Assembly: GCF_019396345.1 (NCBI RefSeq)
Contig: NZ_JAHKRM010000005.1
Location: 62,001-126,000 of the forward strand
From: Nonomuraea guangzhouensis
GTDB taxonomy: Bacteria > Actinomycetota > Actinomycetes > Streptosporangiales > Streptosporangiaceae
DNA: 64,000 nucleotides
Direction of reading: 5' to 3'
Part shown: piece after piece, positions 1-8,207 of the stretch
Position numbering within the stretch: the first letter of the stretch is position 1
Layout: each line of letters begins with the position of its first letter
Notes under the pieces: model-generated
Databases searched by the model: none
What the model was told of the DNA's origin: nothing
Seen by the model: the letters and a program-made list of their open reading frames with translations, nothing else
Program-made: the position numbers and the translations under genes

Positions 1-173
1 CGCCCGCTACCGGCAGGACAGATCGGACAAATCACTGTCAGGCTCCGAGCGCGGTCGATCATCTTCAGCGGTTACGCCGCCGCCACCGGGGAGGAGTCCT
101 GCGCGACGGATGGTTCAGGACGGGGGATCGGGGCGGCTCGATGAGGACGGCTTCCTGTCCTGTATCAGCGAAG

Positions 174-1033
174 ATGGTCCCGGATCTCACTAAGTTGGCC
201 CCGGTCCGGGGACGGTGGGTAGTCGATGTGCCTGCCGAGCCGGACCGCTCAATGACGGATGAGCAGCTGATCTCGATGTTGGTGGGTCGAGCCCGCAGCG
301 AGGGTCTGCAGCTGACCGGCGAGGGGCGGTCTGCTGCAGCAGCTGACCAAGCGGGTGCTGGAGTCGGCGTTGGAAGGCGAGATCACCGATCACCTCGGCT
401 ACGACCGGCACGACCCAGCCGGGAAGAACAGCGGCAACAGCCGCAACGGCAGCCGCACCAAGACCGTGGTGACCGACGTCGGCCCGGTGGAGGTGCGGAT
501 ACCGCGCGATGTGGCCGGCACCTTCGAACCCCAACTGGTGCGCAAGCGGCAGCGCCGGCTGTCCGGAGTGGATGAGATGGTCTTGTCGCTGTCGGCCAAG
601 GGCCTCACGCATGGGGAGATCTCCGCGCATCTGGCCGAGGTGTACGGTGCCCAGGTCTCCAAGCAGACCATCTCCACCATCACCGACAAGGTCATGGACG
701 GCATGGCCGAATGGCAGAACCGGCCGCTCGATCGTGCGTCTGTGGGAGACCAGTTGGGCGGAGTTAGTGCCCTTCCTGGCCTTCGACGTCGAGATCCGCA
801 AGGTCATCTGCTCCACCAATGCCATCGAGAGCGTCAACGCCCGCATCCGTAAGGCGGTGCGCGCCCGCGGCCACTTCCCGAACGAGAGCGCGGCCCTGAA
901 GTGTGTGTTCATGGCGCTGATGAGCCTGGATCCCACCGGCAAGGGCCGCAAGCGCTGGACCATGCGCTGGAAGGCACCCTTGAACGCCTTCCAGATTGCC
1001 TTTGAAGGCCGCCTCACCCCTGCCAACCTCTGA
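174..1033 (+). pseudogene. IS256-family transposase, frameshifted and missing its catalytic core
   Basis: The reading runs through three frames. Residues like LAPVRGRWVVDV and MTDEQLISMLVG start in one frame; near 325 it shifts to the frame carrying LLQQLTKRVLESALEGE and DHLGYDRHDPAGKNSGNSRN; near 735 it shifts again after EWQNRPLD and resumes at IVRLWETSWAELVPF, followed by STNAIESVNARIRKAVRARG and DPTGKGRKRWTMRWK. In intact family members the segment between RPLD and IVRLWE is a long stretch holding the first catalytic aspartates, so it has been deleted. The junction sequence CGATCG could be a microhomology. The product cannot be an active transposase. Start is taken at an ATG at 174, but the true element start and terminal inverted repeats were not resolved. 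Confidence 0.85.
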
Positions 1034-1038
1034 ACACT

Positions 1039-1358
1039 TCAACAACCAAGATCAGCCGTTAAGTTGACACTCCCGACCATGGCGAGGGCAGGGTGGCTTC
1101 GTATCGGACGGCGAGCTTGTCGTAGCGGGTGGCCAAGGCCGGTTGCGTTTGAGTCGGTTGATGCCGCACTCGACGGCATGGCGCTGCCGGTAGATGTGCG
1201 GGTCGAAGGTCGGCAGTCGTCCGCCCGCTGATCCCTTGGCGCGCCGGTTTGCGCCCTGGTCGGCCTTGCTCGGGATAGTGGCCTTGATCCCACGCCGGCG
1301 CAGGTAGGCCCGGTTGGCCTTGGACGTGTACGCCTTATCGGCCAAGACACCGTTGGCT
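1039..1358 (-). pseudogene. IS5-family transposase C-terminal remnant
   Basis: On the minus strand the segment [20 protein letters not shown], then [15 protein letters not shown] and [11 protein letters not shown], matches the C-terminal half of IS5/IS427-type transposases. After RLKRNR the frame is lost; the expected continuation ([20 protein letters not shown]) is readable in a neighbouring frame. The N-terminal half is absent: readable homology stops near 1358, directly against the 3' end of the next gene. With the IS256 remnant beside it this is a small graveyard of mobile elements. It is not functional. Confidence 0.75.
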
Positions 1359-1362
1359 TACC

Positions 1363-1773
1363 TCAGGGACGATTGGGCTGCCAGGGGTCGCCACCTGCGC
1401 CTGCGCCTAGGTGTTTCTCGTAGGCGGCGACCTTTGCGTCGATCAGCTGGAGACAGTCGGTGAGCTGAGTCATCTGCTCGCGGACTCGTTGCCGGTGAGC
1501 ACGGAGCAGGTCAAGGCGGTCAGCCTCGTTGCCCTCGCCTTCGCTGACAAGCCAGGCCAGTTCGGCGAGGGCGGCCAGCGGCATGCCCGAGGCACGGAAG
1601 AGTACGCAGTTGCCGAGCCAGGCGATGTCCCATTCGCTGTATACCCGCCGCCCTGCCGCGTCGCGCTGTACCGGACCGGCGAATATCCCGACGCGCTCGT
1701 AGAGGCGCAGCGTGTGCACGCTCAGGCCGGTTCGCCGTGCGACTTCGCCGATACCGACACCTGTGGGTCTCAT
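1363..1773 (-). CDS. MerR-family transcriptional regulator
   Basis: 136 aa. The N-terminal winged helix (residues 7-50: IGEVARRTGLSVHTLRLYER) is a canonical MerR DNA-binding domain, followed by a dimerisation helix with no obvious metal-binding cysteines, so it is more likely a small-molecule or redox-independent MerR protein. It is divergent from the SDR gene at 1829; the 55-bp gap holds a TTGACC-N8-GGTCAA dyad in a long-spacer promoter, the standard arrangement in which MerR untwists the promoter of its neighbour. Likely role (inferred): local activator/repressor of the SDR. Its 3' end abuts the IS5 remnant but is intact. Confidence 0.9.
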   Translation of the reverse strand: MRPTGVGIGEVARRTGLSVHTLRLYERVGIFAGPVQRDAAGRRVYSEWDIAWLGNCVLFRASGMPLAALAELAWLVSEGEGNEADRLDLLRAHRQRVREQMTQLTDCLQLIDAKVAAYEKHLGAGAGGDPWQPNRP

Positions 1774-1790
1774 GCGCCGACGGTAGCCGT

Positions 1791-1828
1791 TTGACCTAGA
1801 CCTCGGTCAAGCTCCTAGCGTTCCCGTC
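1791..1828 (+). promoter_or_regulatory. MerR-type long-spacer promoter with operator dyad
   Basis: TTGACC (1791-1796) and GGTCAA (1805-1810) form a perfect 6-bp inverted repeat with 8 bp between arms. The left arm doubles as a -35 element; a TAnnnT -10 (TAGCGT, 1816-1821) follows after exactly 19 bp, the lengthened spacer typical of MerR-activated promoters. The ATG at 1829 is 7 nt after the -10 and has no ribosome-binding site, so transcription probably starts at or next to the start codon (leaderless). Confidence 0.7.
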
Positions 1829-2782
1829 ATGTACACCGCCGACGAAGTTCTCCACGGAATCGATCTGACCGGCCGCACTGCCGTCGTTACCGGCGGCTAT
1901 TCGGGGGTGGGTCTGGCCATCACCCGGGCGCTCAACCGCGCCGGTGCACGAGTGATCGTGCCGGCTCGCCGTCCGGACGTCGCGCGCCGCAACCTCGGCG
2001 CGACGGCCGAGACCGTCGAGATGGATCTGGGCGATCTCAGCTCAGTCGACGCTTTCGCAACGAGCTACCTGCGGCATCATCGCGCCCTCGACTTCCTCAT
2101 CACCAGTGCCGCGATCATGGCGTGTCCCGAGACGCGCGTGGGGCCCGGCTGGGAGGCGCAGTTCGCCGTCAACCACCTCGGTCACTTCGCTTTGACCTGC
2201 GGCCTGTGGCCGGCACTGACGCGGGCATCGGCCGCACGGGTCGTCGCGGTGGCCTCGGGCCGCTCGCCCGAGGATCGGATCCGCTGGCACGACGTCCACT
2301 TCACCGACGGCTACCAGAAGTGGGCCGCGTACGGGCAGTCCAAACTGGCCAACGTTCTGTTCGCCCACCATCTCGACCGGCTCGGGGCGGCGCACGGCGT
2401 GCGGGCATTCTCCGCGAGCCCGGGCTATATCCGTACGCCACTGCAGCGGCATCTGACGATCGCTGAGATGACCGAAGCCGGATGGCTGGGAACCGACGGT
2501 GAACCAGCGCCGGGCCTGTTCTGCACTCCGGAACAAGGCGCCGCGACGCCACTATGGGCCGCTACCGCAGCCACCCAGGGAGGCGCCTACTGCACCGACT
2601 GCCGCGAAAGCGAGCCGTATCCACACGACGATGTCGAGGCTGAACGGCTGTGGCGGTACTCGGCCAAGTTGACCGGCCGAGCCATCCCGTCAGACAGCAT
2701 CGCTTCCACCGACTCACCAGCCGATGATGACAGCGGACAGCGGGAATTCCTGGCGGGGCGGACAAGCACCGAGAGTGACTGA
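1829..2782 (+). CDS. Short-chain dehydrogenase/reductase (retinol-dehydrogenase-like)
   Basis: 317 aa, NAD(P)-dependent oxidoreductase. Visible motifs: cofactor-binding TGGYSGVG (about residues 21-28, TGxxxGxG), DLGD after beta-strand 3, an atypical SAA where NAG is usual, the VNHLGHF strand, serine in VASG, and the catalytic pair YGQSK (YxxxK). The C-terminal GAYCTDC segment resembles the WW-domain/protochlorophyllide-reductase-like SDR branch. Substrate unknown. The roughly 45-residue polar tail is longer than usual. It is divergent from and probably controlled by the MerR gene at 1363-1773; translation appears leaderless. Confidence 0.9.
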   Translation: MYTADEVLHGIDLTGRTAVVTGGYSGVGLAITRALNRAGARVIVPARRPDVARRNLGATAETVEMDLGDLSSVDAFATSYLRHHRALDFLITSAAIMACPETRVGPGWEAQFAVNHLGHFALTCGLWPALTRASAARVVAVASGRSPEDRIRWHDVHFTDGYQKWAAYGQSKLANVLFAHHLDRLGAAHGVRAFSASPGYIRTPLQRHLTIAEMTEAGWLGTDGEPAPGLFCTPEQGAATPLWAATAATQGGAYCTDCRESEPYPHDDVEAERLWRYSAKLTGRAIPSDSIASTDSPADDDSGQREFLAGRTSTESD

Positions 2783-2856
2783 GGTCAGCCGTTGTACCGC
2801 CTGTCGGACGTCGGTACCGCGAAAGTGTCCTGGCGGCGATCGGCCACAATCTCGGG

Positions 2857-3033
2857 GTGAATAACGGCGAAGAGGAGTCGAAGGAGAACGTCACTAGCAG
2901 GGTCGTGCGCGTTGGGGACACCAGACAGCGGACCTACTTCGAGACAGTCCCTAGCGGAGCCATCTTGTTGAGACGCGGGGCCAAGTTCGATGAGACAGGA
3001 CATGTAGGCCGGGAACGGGCCGACGAACCATAG
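2857..3033 (+). pseudogene. Possible phosphotransferase N-terminal stub
   Basis: A GTG-started frame of 58 aa ends two bases before a strong hairpin terminator. Its first 25 residues (including NVTSRVVRVGDT) look like the N-terminus of actinobacterial aminoglycoside-phosphotransferase-family proteins, where VVRVGDTVRRP is common. After VGDT the sequence is unlike that family and stops early. It may be a decayed gene end or a chance reading. Function should not be assumed. Confidence 0.3.
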
Positions 3034-3034
3034 G

Positions 3035-3075
3035 CGATACCGAACAGAATCCACCTTCTGTTCGGTATCGGATCT
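3035..3075 (+). terminator. Strong intrinsic terminator (15-bp perfect stem)
   Basis: CGATACCGAACAGAA (3035-3049) pairs perfectly with TTCTGTTCGGTATCG (3056-3070), loop TCCACC, followed by a CTTTT run on the plus strand. This is the only classical U-tract terminator I noticed in the window. It ends plus-strand transcription after 3033; the same hairpin also lies downstream of the convergent minus-strand gene ending at 3095. Confidence 0.8.
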
Positions 3076-3094
3076 TTTGGGTGATTGGGGGCGG

Positions 3095-3349
3095 TTAGAG
3101 GCGGTTGACGAAGCGGGCGGCCGCGCGCTGGCTCATGCCGGTCTCGCCGCGTACGAGGAAGACGGCTTCTTGGAGCTGGCCGTGCGCCTTCATCTCGCGC
3201 GCCTGGTCGACCAGGTCGGGGCTGGGGCTGGGGCGGTTGCGGGGGTTCCTGGTCAGCCGGGCGGCCAGGATGATCAGGTAGATGATCAGGGCGGTGACGA
3301 CGACGGTGAGCGCGACGAGGCCCCCGGTGGAGATCGCCAGGCTGTGCAT
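3095..3349 (-). CDS. Small single-pass membrane protein with L7/L12-C-like tail
   Basis: 84 aa from the ATG at 3349 (an upstream in-frame ATG at 3391 would add 14 residues). One transmembrane helix (about residues 7-30, LVALTVVVTALIIYLIILA) is followed by a basic Arg/Pro linker and a C-terminal QEAVFLVRGETGMSQRAA segment. That segment resembles the small helix-turn-helix-like domain found in ribosomal protein L7/L12 C-termini and in many actinobacterial membrane proteins. Cytoplasmic tail orientation is inferred from the positive charges after the helix. Role unknown. Confidence 0.6.
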   Translation of the reverse strand: MHSLAISTGGLVALTVVVTALIIYLIILAARLTRNPRNRPSPSPDLVDQAREMKAHGQLQEAVFLVRGETGMSQRAAARFVNRL

Positions 3350-3826
3350 GTCTCGATCGTAACGCGCCTGACTGGTGATCAGCGGCGGCAATCTGCTTCG
3401 CCGTCGGCCTTGCCGGCGGTGATGGGTGCGATGATCAGGGCCGCGACGCTGAGAATCGCCGTCCTCGGTTCGCGATATTTCCGGGTGTTGGCGGGCGTGT
3501 CTGGTTGCTTGATAATGGACATTATGTCAAGTAGATCGGTTTTCGCCGGAGAGGGGTCCTGACTCTCGGGGTGGAGCGGCGTGCGCGTGTGGTGACGTTG
3601 GTCACCCTGGGTGCCGCTCCCCTGGCCGGTGGCCGACACGTCCCGATCCGGTGGTGTTACAGGAGGTGACGGCCGCCTCCGATGGCCGGCTCGGCTCTTG
3701 ATCATTACGGTGGGTGAGGCCGGAATGTTCTGACCAGCGGGTTGACCTTCGGTTGATTCACTGTCCTTGCTGGCCTGGGCGCCTTAGGGTGGGAAATCTG
3801 CTATCGCGCCGCGAGAGGAGCAGCAC
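3350..3826. other. Gene-poor interval
   Basis: No well-supported gene. On the minus strand a 47-aa frame (3379-3522) reads MSIIKQPDTPANTRKYREPR then a short hydrophobic stretch; a palindrome GACATTATGTC (3518-3528) overlaps its start codon. It could be a tiny expressed peptide but has no clear ribosome-binding site. The right end carries the Shine-Dalgarno sequence of the gene at 3827. Confidence 0.4.
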
Positions 3827-4105
3827 GTGGGGAATCAGTCGATGTTATGTGCAGTGTGTCAGGGAGTTCTGCCTGCTACGGGACGGGAGTCCTATACGAC
3901 TCTGCGGGGACGCCTGATCGTCACGAACGGTTACTGCGCGGGTGGTTGCGCCGAGCGGCGGGCCGCGATGGAGCAGACGCAGCAGGTGTCGCGTCCTGCG
4001 GCTCCGGTGGTGCAGTCCGCTCCCCTGGTGGCTCCTGAGGTTGTTCCTGCTGAGGCGTATCTGGCTTCCGCCGTCGGCCCGGTTCGGGCGCGGGTGGCGG
4101 GCTGA
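3827..4105 (+). CDS. Small putative zinc-binding protein, hypothetical
   Basis: 92 aa, GTG start 8 nt downstream of a good Shine-Dalgarno sequence (AGGAG, about 3814-3818). The N-terminus has CAVC (residues 7-10) and a later GYCAGGC, a pattern that could form a four-cysteine zinc site; the second half is a low-complexity Pro/Ala/Val region. Length and composition resemble small lineage-specific actinobacterial proteins. Function not recognised. Confidence 0.55.
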   Translation: MGNQSMLCAVCQGVLPATGRESYTTLRGRLIVTNGYCAGGCAERRAAMEQTQQVSRPAAPVVQSAPLVAPEVVPAEAYLASAVGPVRARVAG

Positions 4106-4224
4106 CCGTTTGTGTGCCGGGGTTCGGGCCGGCGCGGCGCTGAGCGCCGTGCCGGTTTTCTCCGGTTTTGGGTGGGTGCCGTGTCACGCCGGGGTGGGGC
4201 GCGATGCGGTGGCCGGGCCGCTGG

Positions 4225-4599
4225 TCATACGTGGCCGTTCGTGGTGTGCCAGTAGTCGCGGGTCTGTACGGCCAGGCCGTCGGTGTCGAAGCGGGCGATG
4301 ACGCAGCCCGCCAGGGTGATGGGTGTGCCGTCGTCGGTGGCGTGGACGCGGAATTCGATGACCGCTTGGTCGCCGTCCACGATGGGGGTGGCGAAGGTGA
4401 CCTGGGGTGCGGTTTCGGTGCTGAAGGACCAGCGGATGTAGTCGGTGATGGCGCCTCTCCCCCGGTGTGGTGGCCGGAAGGGCATGGAGGTGTGGACGGC
4501 GTCGTGGCTGTAGAGGGTGGCGATGCGGTCGGCGTCGTGGTGGGTCCAGCCGTGTTGCCAGGTGTCGGCGAAGTGCTGGGCGGTTGTTCGGGTGTCCAT
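4225..4599 (-). CDS. SnoaL-like (NTF2-fold) protein
   Basis: 124 aa. The pattern of an N-terminal helix with FADTWQHGW, a DADRIATLYSHDAV strand-turn, a conserved GRGAITDYIRWSF helix and C-terminal strands ending in RDYWH is that of SnoaL/NTF2-like cone-fold proteins, which are small cyclases, isomerases or ligand-binding proteins. Active-site chemistry cannot be assigned. It is divergent from the ABC exporter operon (66 bp from its start), so the two may share a control region. Confidence 0.8.
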   Translation of the reverse strand: MDTRTTAQHFADTWQHGWTHHDADRIATLYSHDAVHTSMPFRPPHRGRGAITDYIRWSFSTETAPQVTFATPIVDGDQAVIEFRVHATDDGTPITLAGCVIARFDTDGLAVQTRDYWHTTNGHV

Positions 4600-4664
4600 G
4601 GGTTCCAGTGTGGCGGCGTTTAACCGGTCGATTCTGTCGGTGGCGTTGGTTATGGTCGGGGCTC

Positions 4665-5597
4665 GTGTCGGGTGTGCAGCCGCTGGTTCACGCGCGTGGG
4701 CTGGTGAAACGGTTCGGGGATTTCGTCGCGGTCGACGGGATCGATATTGATGTGGCGCCTGGTGAGGCGTTTGGTTTCCTGGGTCCCAATGGTGCGGGTA
4801 AGTCGTCGACGATGCGGATGATCAGCTGCGTGTCGATGCCGTCCGCGGGTGAGTTGCGGATCTTCGGGATGGATCCGGCGCGGGAGGGGCCGCGGATCCG
4901 GGGGCGGCTGGGTGTCTGCCCGCAGTTGGATAACTTGGATCCCGATCTGACGGTTCGCGAGAATTTGACGACGTACGCTCGCTATTTCGGTTTGTCGCGG
5001 GCGCAGGCGCGGGCGCGGGCCGAGGAGCTGCTGGAGTTCGCGCAGCTGCGTGACCGGGCCTCGAGCCGGGTGGAGCCGTTGTCGGGCGGGATGAAGCGGC
5101 GGCTGACGATCGCGCGGGCGATGGTGAACGAGCCGGATCTGGTGCTGCTGGACGAGCCGACGACGGGGCTGGATCCGCAGGCGCGTCATCTGCTGTGGGA
5201 GCGGTTGTTCCGGTTGAAGCAGCGGGGTGTGACGCTGGTGCTGACCACGCACTACATGGATGAGGCCGAGCAGTTGTGCGATCGGCTGGTGGTGATGGAC
5301 GGCGGGCGGATCGTGGCCGAGGGGTCGCCGCGTTCGCTGATCGCGTCCTATTCCTCGCCTGAGGTGGTGGAGTTGCGCTTCGGCGGGCAGGAGCTGGCGG
5401 GTTTCGTGGCGCCGCTGGACGGGATCGGTGATCGGGTGGATGTGCTGCCGGATCGGATCTTGCTGTATGCCAAGGATGGGGATGCGGCGGTGTCGGAGGT
5501 GCATCGGCGGGAGCTGGTGCCCTCCAGTGTGCTGGTGCGCAGGTCGTCGCTGGAGGATGTGTTCCTGCATCTGACGGGCCGGACGTTGGTGGAGTGA
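4665..5597 (+). CDS. ABC exporter ATPase, NodI/DrrA-like
   Basis: 310 aa from the GTG at 4665; the open frame extends upstream, but that part is low-complexity shadow of the SnoaL gene. Motifs: Walker A GPNGAGKSS (residues 40-48), signature LSGGMKRRL (139-147), Walker B LVLLDEP (159-165), H-loop TTHYMDEA. The single nucleotide-binding domain with a C-terminal extension is typical of ABC-2 exporters of the NodI/DrrA group (drug, lipid or lipo-oligosaccharide export). Its stop overlaps the start of the first permease (TGATG), so the three genes are translationally coupled. Confidence 0.92.
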   Translation: MSGVQPLVHARGLVKRFGDFVAVDGIDIDVAPGEAFGFLGPNGAGKSSTMRMISCVSMPSAGELRIFGMDPAREGPRIRGRLGVCPQLDNLDPDLTVRENLTTYARYFGLSRAQARARAEELLEFAQLRDRASSRVEPLSGGMKRRLTIARAMVNEPDLVLLDEPTTGLDPQARHLLWERLFRLKQRGVTLVLTTHYMDEAEQLCDRLVVMDGGRIVAEGSPRSLIASYSSPEVVELRFGGQELAGFVAPLDGIGDRVDVLPDRILLYAKDGDAAVSEVHRRELVPSSVLVRRSSLEDVFLHLTGRTLVE

Positions 5598-6355
5598 TGG
5601 CGCATCCGGCGGTGGCGGTGCTGGAGCGGCACCTGACGTTGTACAAGCGGTTGTGGCGGGCGTCGTTGTTCTCGTCGTTCGTGTTGCCGGTGCTGTTTCT
5701 GGCCAGCATCGGGCTGGGGGTGGGCGGTTACGTCGGTGGGGTGGGCGGCGTGCCGTACGTGGAGTGGATCGTGCCGGGTGTGCTGGCGTCGACGGTGTTT
5801 CAGATGGCGGTCGGTGAGTGCACGTACGCGGTGTTCGGGGAGTTCCGGTGGAATCGCGGGGCGCACGCGATGTTCGCGACGCGGGTGTCGGTGTGGGACA
5901 TGATCGGCGGCTGGCTGCTGTACATCGTGTTCAGGGTCGAGATCGCGGTGGTGGTGTTCCTGCTGGTGGTGGGGGCGTTCGGGGTGTTGTCCTCGCCGTG
6001 GGTGGTGGTGACGCCGTTGGTGGCGGCGTTGCTGGCGGTGGCGGTCGCGGCGCCGGTGACGGCGTTTTCGGCGACGATCGAGCACGAGAGTTATTTCGCG
6101 TTGCTGTTTCGGTTCGTGATGCTGCCGTCGTCGTTGTTCGCGGGGGTGTTCTTCCCGGTGGAGCAGTTGCCGGTGGTGGTGCGGCCGCTGGCGTTCGCCT
6201 CGCCGTTGTGGCATGGGGTGGAGCTGGCGCGGGCGGCGACGTCGGGGGCCGCTCCCCTGTGGCCGGTGTGGGCGCATGCCGGGTGTTTGCTGGTGTTCGC
6301 GGTGGGTGGGGTGTGGTGGGCGGGTTGGGCGTTTCGTAGGCGACTTCAGGACTGA
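5597..6355 (+). CDS. ABC-2 type permease, NodJ-like (first)
   Basis: 252 aa, six predicted membrane helices. It starts at the ATG inside the ATPase stop (a GTG one codon earlier is possible). The segments LPVLFLASIGLGVGGYVG and PYVEWIVPGVLAS, and the cytoplasmic FRWNRGAHAMFATRVSVWD coupling region, are characteristic of the NodJ permease family. It pairs with the ATPase before it and the second permease after it; the last base of its stop is the first base of the next ATG. Substrate unknown. Confidence 0.9.
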   Translation: MAHPAVAVLERHLTLYKRLWRASLFSSFVLPVLFLASIGLGVGGYVGGVGGVPYVEWIVPGVLASTVFQMAVGECTYAVFGEFRWNRGAHAMFATRVSVWDMIGGWLLYIVFRVEIAVVVFLLVVGAFGVLSSPWVVVTPLVAALLAVAVAAPVTAFSATIEHESYFALLFRFVMLPSSLFAGVFFPVEQLPVVVRPLAFASPLWHGVELARAATSGAAPLWPVWAHAGCLLVFAVGGVWWAGWAFRRRLQD

Positions 6356-7185
6356 TGATGGTGACGTGGGCGGTGGCCCGGCTGGTGTCGGGCCGGGGTT
6401 CGGGCCGGATTTCGGTGGGCCGGGTGGGTGCGGTCGTGGGCCGCAATGTGGGGGCGTTGCGTTCGGGTGCTTCGTACTGGCTGGTGCTGGTGTCGGGGTT
6501 TTTCGAGCCGTTGCTGTATCTGTTGTCGATCGGTGTGGGTGTGGGGGCGCTGGTGGGGCGGATCCCGGTGGGTGATGGCCGGGTGGTGTCGTACGCGGTG
6601 TTCGTGGCGCCGGCGATGCTGGCGGTTTCGGCGATGAACGGGGCGTTGTCGGAGACGACTTTCAACTTCTTTTTCAAGATGCGTTACGCCAAGACGTTCG
6701 AGGCGGTGCTGGCGACGCCGGTGCGGCCGATCGAGGTGGCGCTGGGTGAGTTGAGCTGGGCGATGGTGCGCAGCTCGGTTTATACGGCGTTGTTCTTGGT
6801 GGTGATGGTGGTGTTGGGGCTGGCCGAGCCGGTGTGGGCGCTGGCGGCGTTTCCGGCGACGATGCTGGTGGGGTTGTCGTTCGGGGCGCTGGGGATGGCG
6901 GTGTCGACGTTGCTGCGTGGCTGGCAGGATTTCGATCTGATGACGGCGGCGCAGTTGTCGTTGTTCCTGTTCTCCGGCACCTTCTCCCCTGTGGCGGATT
7001 ATCCGGGGGTGGTGGAGGTGGTGGTGCGGGTGACGCCGCTGTATCACTCGGTGGAGTTGGTGCGGGGTCTGGCTTCGGGGGTGCCGCAGTGGGGGTTGCT
7101 GGGGCATGCGGGTTATCTGGTGGTGATGGCGGTGGCGGGGTTGTGGTTCGCGGCGCGCCGGATTGAGCGGGTGTTGTGCGCGTAG
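6355..7185 (+). CDS. ABC-2 type permease, NodJ-like (second)
   Basis: 276 aa, six predicted helices and NodJ-like signatures (FFEPLLYLLSIGVGVGALVG, FVAPAMLAVSAMNGA, FKMRYAKTFEAVLATPVRP). With the preceding permease it would make a heterodimeric membrane domain for the ATPase at 4665. A second ATG one codon downstream (6358) is equally usable. It ends 10 bp from the convergent DUF952 gene. Confidence 0.9.
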   Translation: MMVTWAVARLVSGRGSGRISVGRVGAVVGRNVGALRSGASYWLVLVSGFFEPLLYLLSIGVGVGALVGRIPVGDGRVVSYAVFVAPAMLAVSAMNGALSETTFNFFFKMRYAKTFEAVLATPVRPIEVALGELSWAMVRSSVYTALFLVVMVVLGLAEPVWALAAFPATMLVGLSFGALGMAVSTLLRGWQDFDLMTAAQLSLFLFSGTFSPVADYPGVVEVVVRVTPLYHSVELVRGLASGVPQWGLLGHAGYLVVMAVAGLWFAARRIERVLCA

Positions 7186-7195
7186 CGCGGGGGTG

Positions 7196-7498
7196 TCAGG
7201 TGTAGGGGCGGGTGGCGGTGACCGAGGTGATGGGGAGTGGGCCGTACAGGTGGGGGAAGCCGTTTTCGCGGCGGATGTCGAGTCCGGTGGGGTCGATCTC
7301 GAGGATGAGCAGTGGTTCGGTGATGTGGCGGTAGAAGGCGGCGTGCACTGCGTGGAGTTGGTCGAGGTCGCGGCTGCAGTGGATGAAGCCTTCTTCTTCG
7401 AGGGTGCGGCCGAGGGTGGAGATGCGGTACTCCCCTGCGGGTTGGGCGTTGGCCCAGTCGGTGTGCAGGGCGAGGTGCAGGATGTTTATGGTGTCCAT
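7196..7498 (-). CDS. DUF952-family protein
   Basis: 100 aa from the ATG at 7498. The features EEEGFIHCSRDLDQL and ENGFPHLYGPLP, with conserved His and Pro, are the hallmark of the DUF952 family (fold related to glutathione-S-transferase-associated/ADP-ribosyl-like small proteins; biochemical role unknown). The start overlaps the end of the upstream GNAT gene by 13 nt, so the two are co-translated. Confidence 0.85.
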   Translation of the reverse strand: MDTINILHLALHTDWANAQPAGEYRISTLGRTLEEEGFIHCSRDLDQLHAVHAAFYRHITEPLLILEIDPTGLDIRRENGFPHLYGPLPITSVTATRPYT

Positions 7499-8040
7499 TC
7501 TGTTTCGAGCATGGCGTAGATGATCTCGGAGGTCCATTCGCCTTTGACCTGTTCGTTGTCGATGAGGTGGGCTTCGCGGCGCATGCCGAGTTTCTCCAGG
7601 ACGCGGGCGGAGGCGGTGTTGCGGGCGTCGAGGCGGCCGGTGATGCGGTGCAGGCCGAGTTCTTCGAAGCCGAGGCGGAGTAGTTCGCGGCCGGCTTCGG
7701 GGGCGTAGCCGCGGCGGTGGTGGTCGGGGTGCAGGATGTAGCCGATCTCGCCTTGGCGGTGTTGCTTGCTGGTCCAGATGAGGACGCCGTTGCCGATGAG
7801 TTCGCCGCTTTCGCGCAGGGTGATGGCGATGTCGAGGGCGTCTCCTTCGTCGAGGAGGGCGACGCGGGTGATCTTCTTTTCGAGGAAGGTGCGGACGGTG
7901 TCGAGGTCGCGGGGTTCCCAGTAGAGGTAGCGGGCGACGTCGGGCCGGGATTCGTAGGCGTGCAGCGCGTGGAGGTCGTCGGGGGTGAAGGGGCGCAGCA
8001 GGAGGCGGCCGGTGATGATCGGGTAGTGGGGTTTGAGCAC
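7486..8040 (-). CDS. GNAT acetyltransferase, RimJ/RimL type
   Basis: 184 aa. ITGRLLLRPFTPDD at the start, IGNGVLIW, the acetyl-CoA-binding GEIGYILHPDHHRRGYAPEA (Q/RxxGxG/A-like loop) and LDARNTASARVLEKLGM at the C-terminus are the standard RimJ/RimL N-acetyltransferase pattern. It would acetylate a protein N-terminus or small amine; the target is not predictable. First gene of a two-gene minus-strand operon with DUF952. Confidence 0.9.
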   Translation of the reverse strand: MLKPHYPIITGRLLLRPFTPDDLHALHAYESRPDVARYLYWEPRDLDTVRTFLEKKITRVALLDEGDALDIAITLRESGELIGNGVLIWTSKQHRQGEIGYILHPDHHRRGYAPEAGRELLRLGFEELGLHRITGRLDARNTASARVLEKLGMRREAHLIDNEQVKGEWTSEIIYAMLETEWTP

Positions 8041-8207
8041 GTGGGCAGTGTAGATAACCCGCTTTTGGGGCGCGAGGTGTTTTCTTCCGGTCCCTTGCTG
8101 GTGGTGGTTTTCGGGCGTGTCAACGATCTGTCAGCGGGGGCTCAAGGGGGTGTCAGCGGGGTGCGGGAGGGTCGCGGCGATCGGAGTTCTTCGACAGGAG
8201 GCGACAG

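Noticed and set aside
2785..3054. 89-aa minus-strand frame
   Set aside because: No ribosome-binding site or family features; it overlaps the terminator hairpin.
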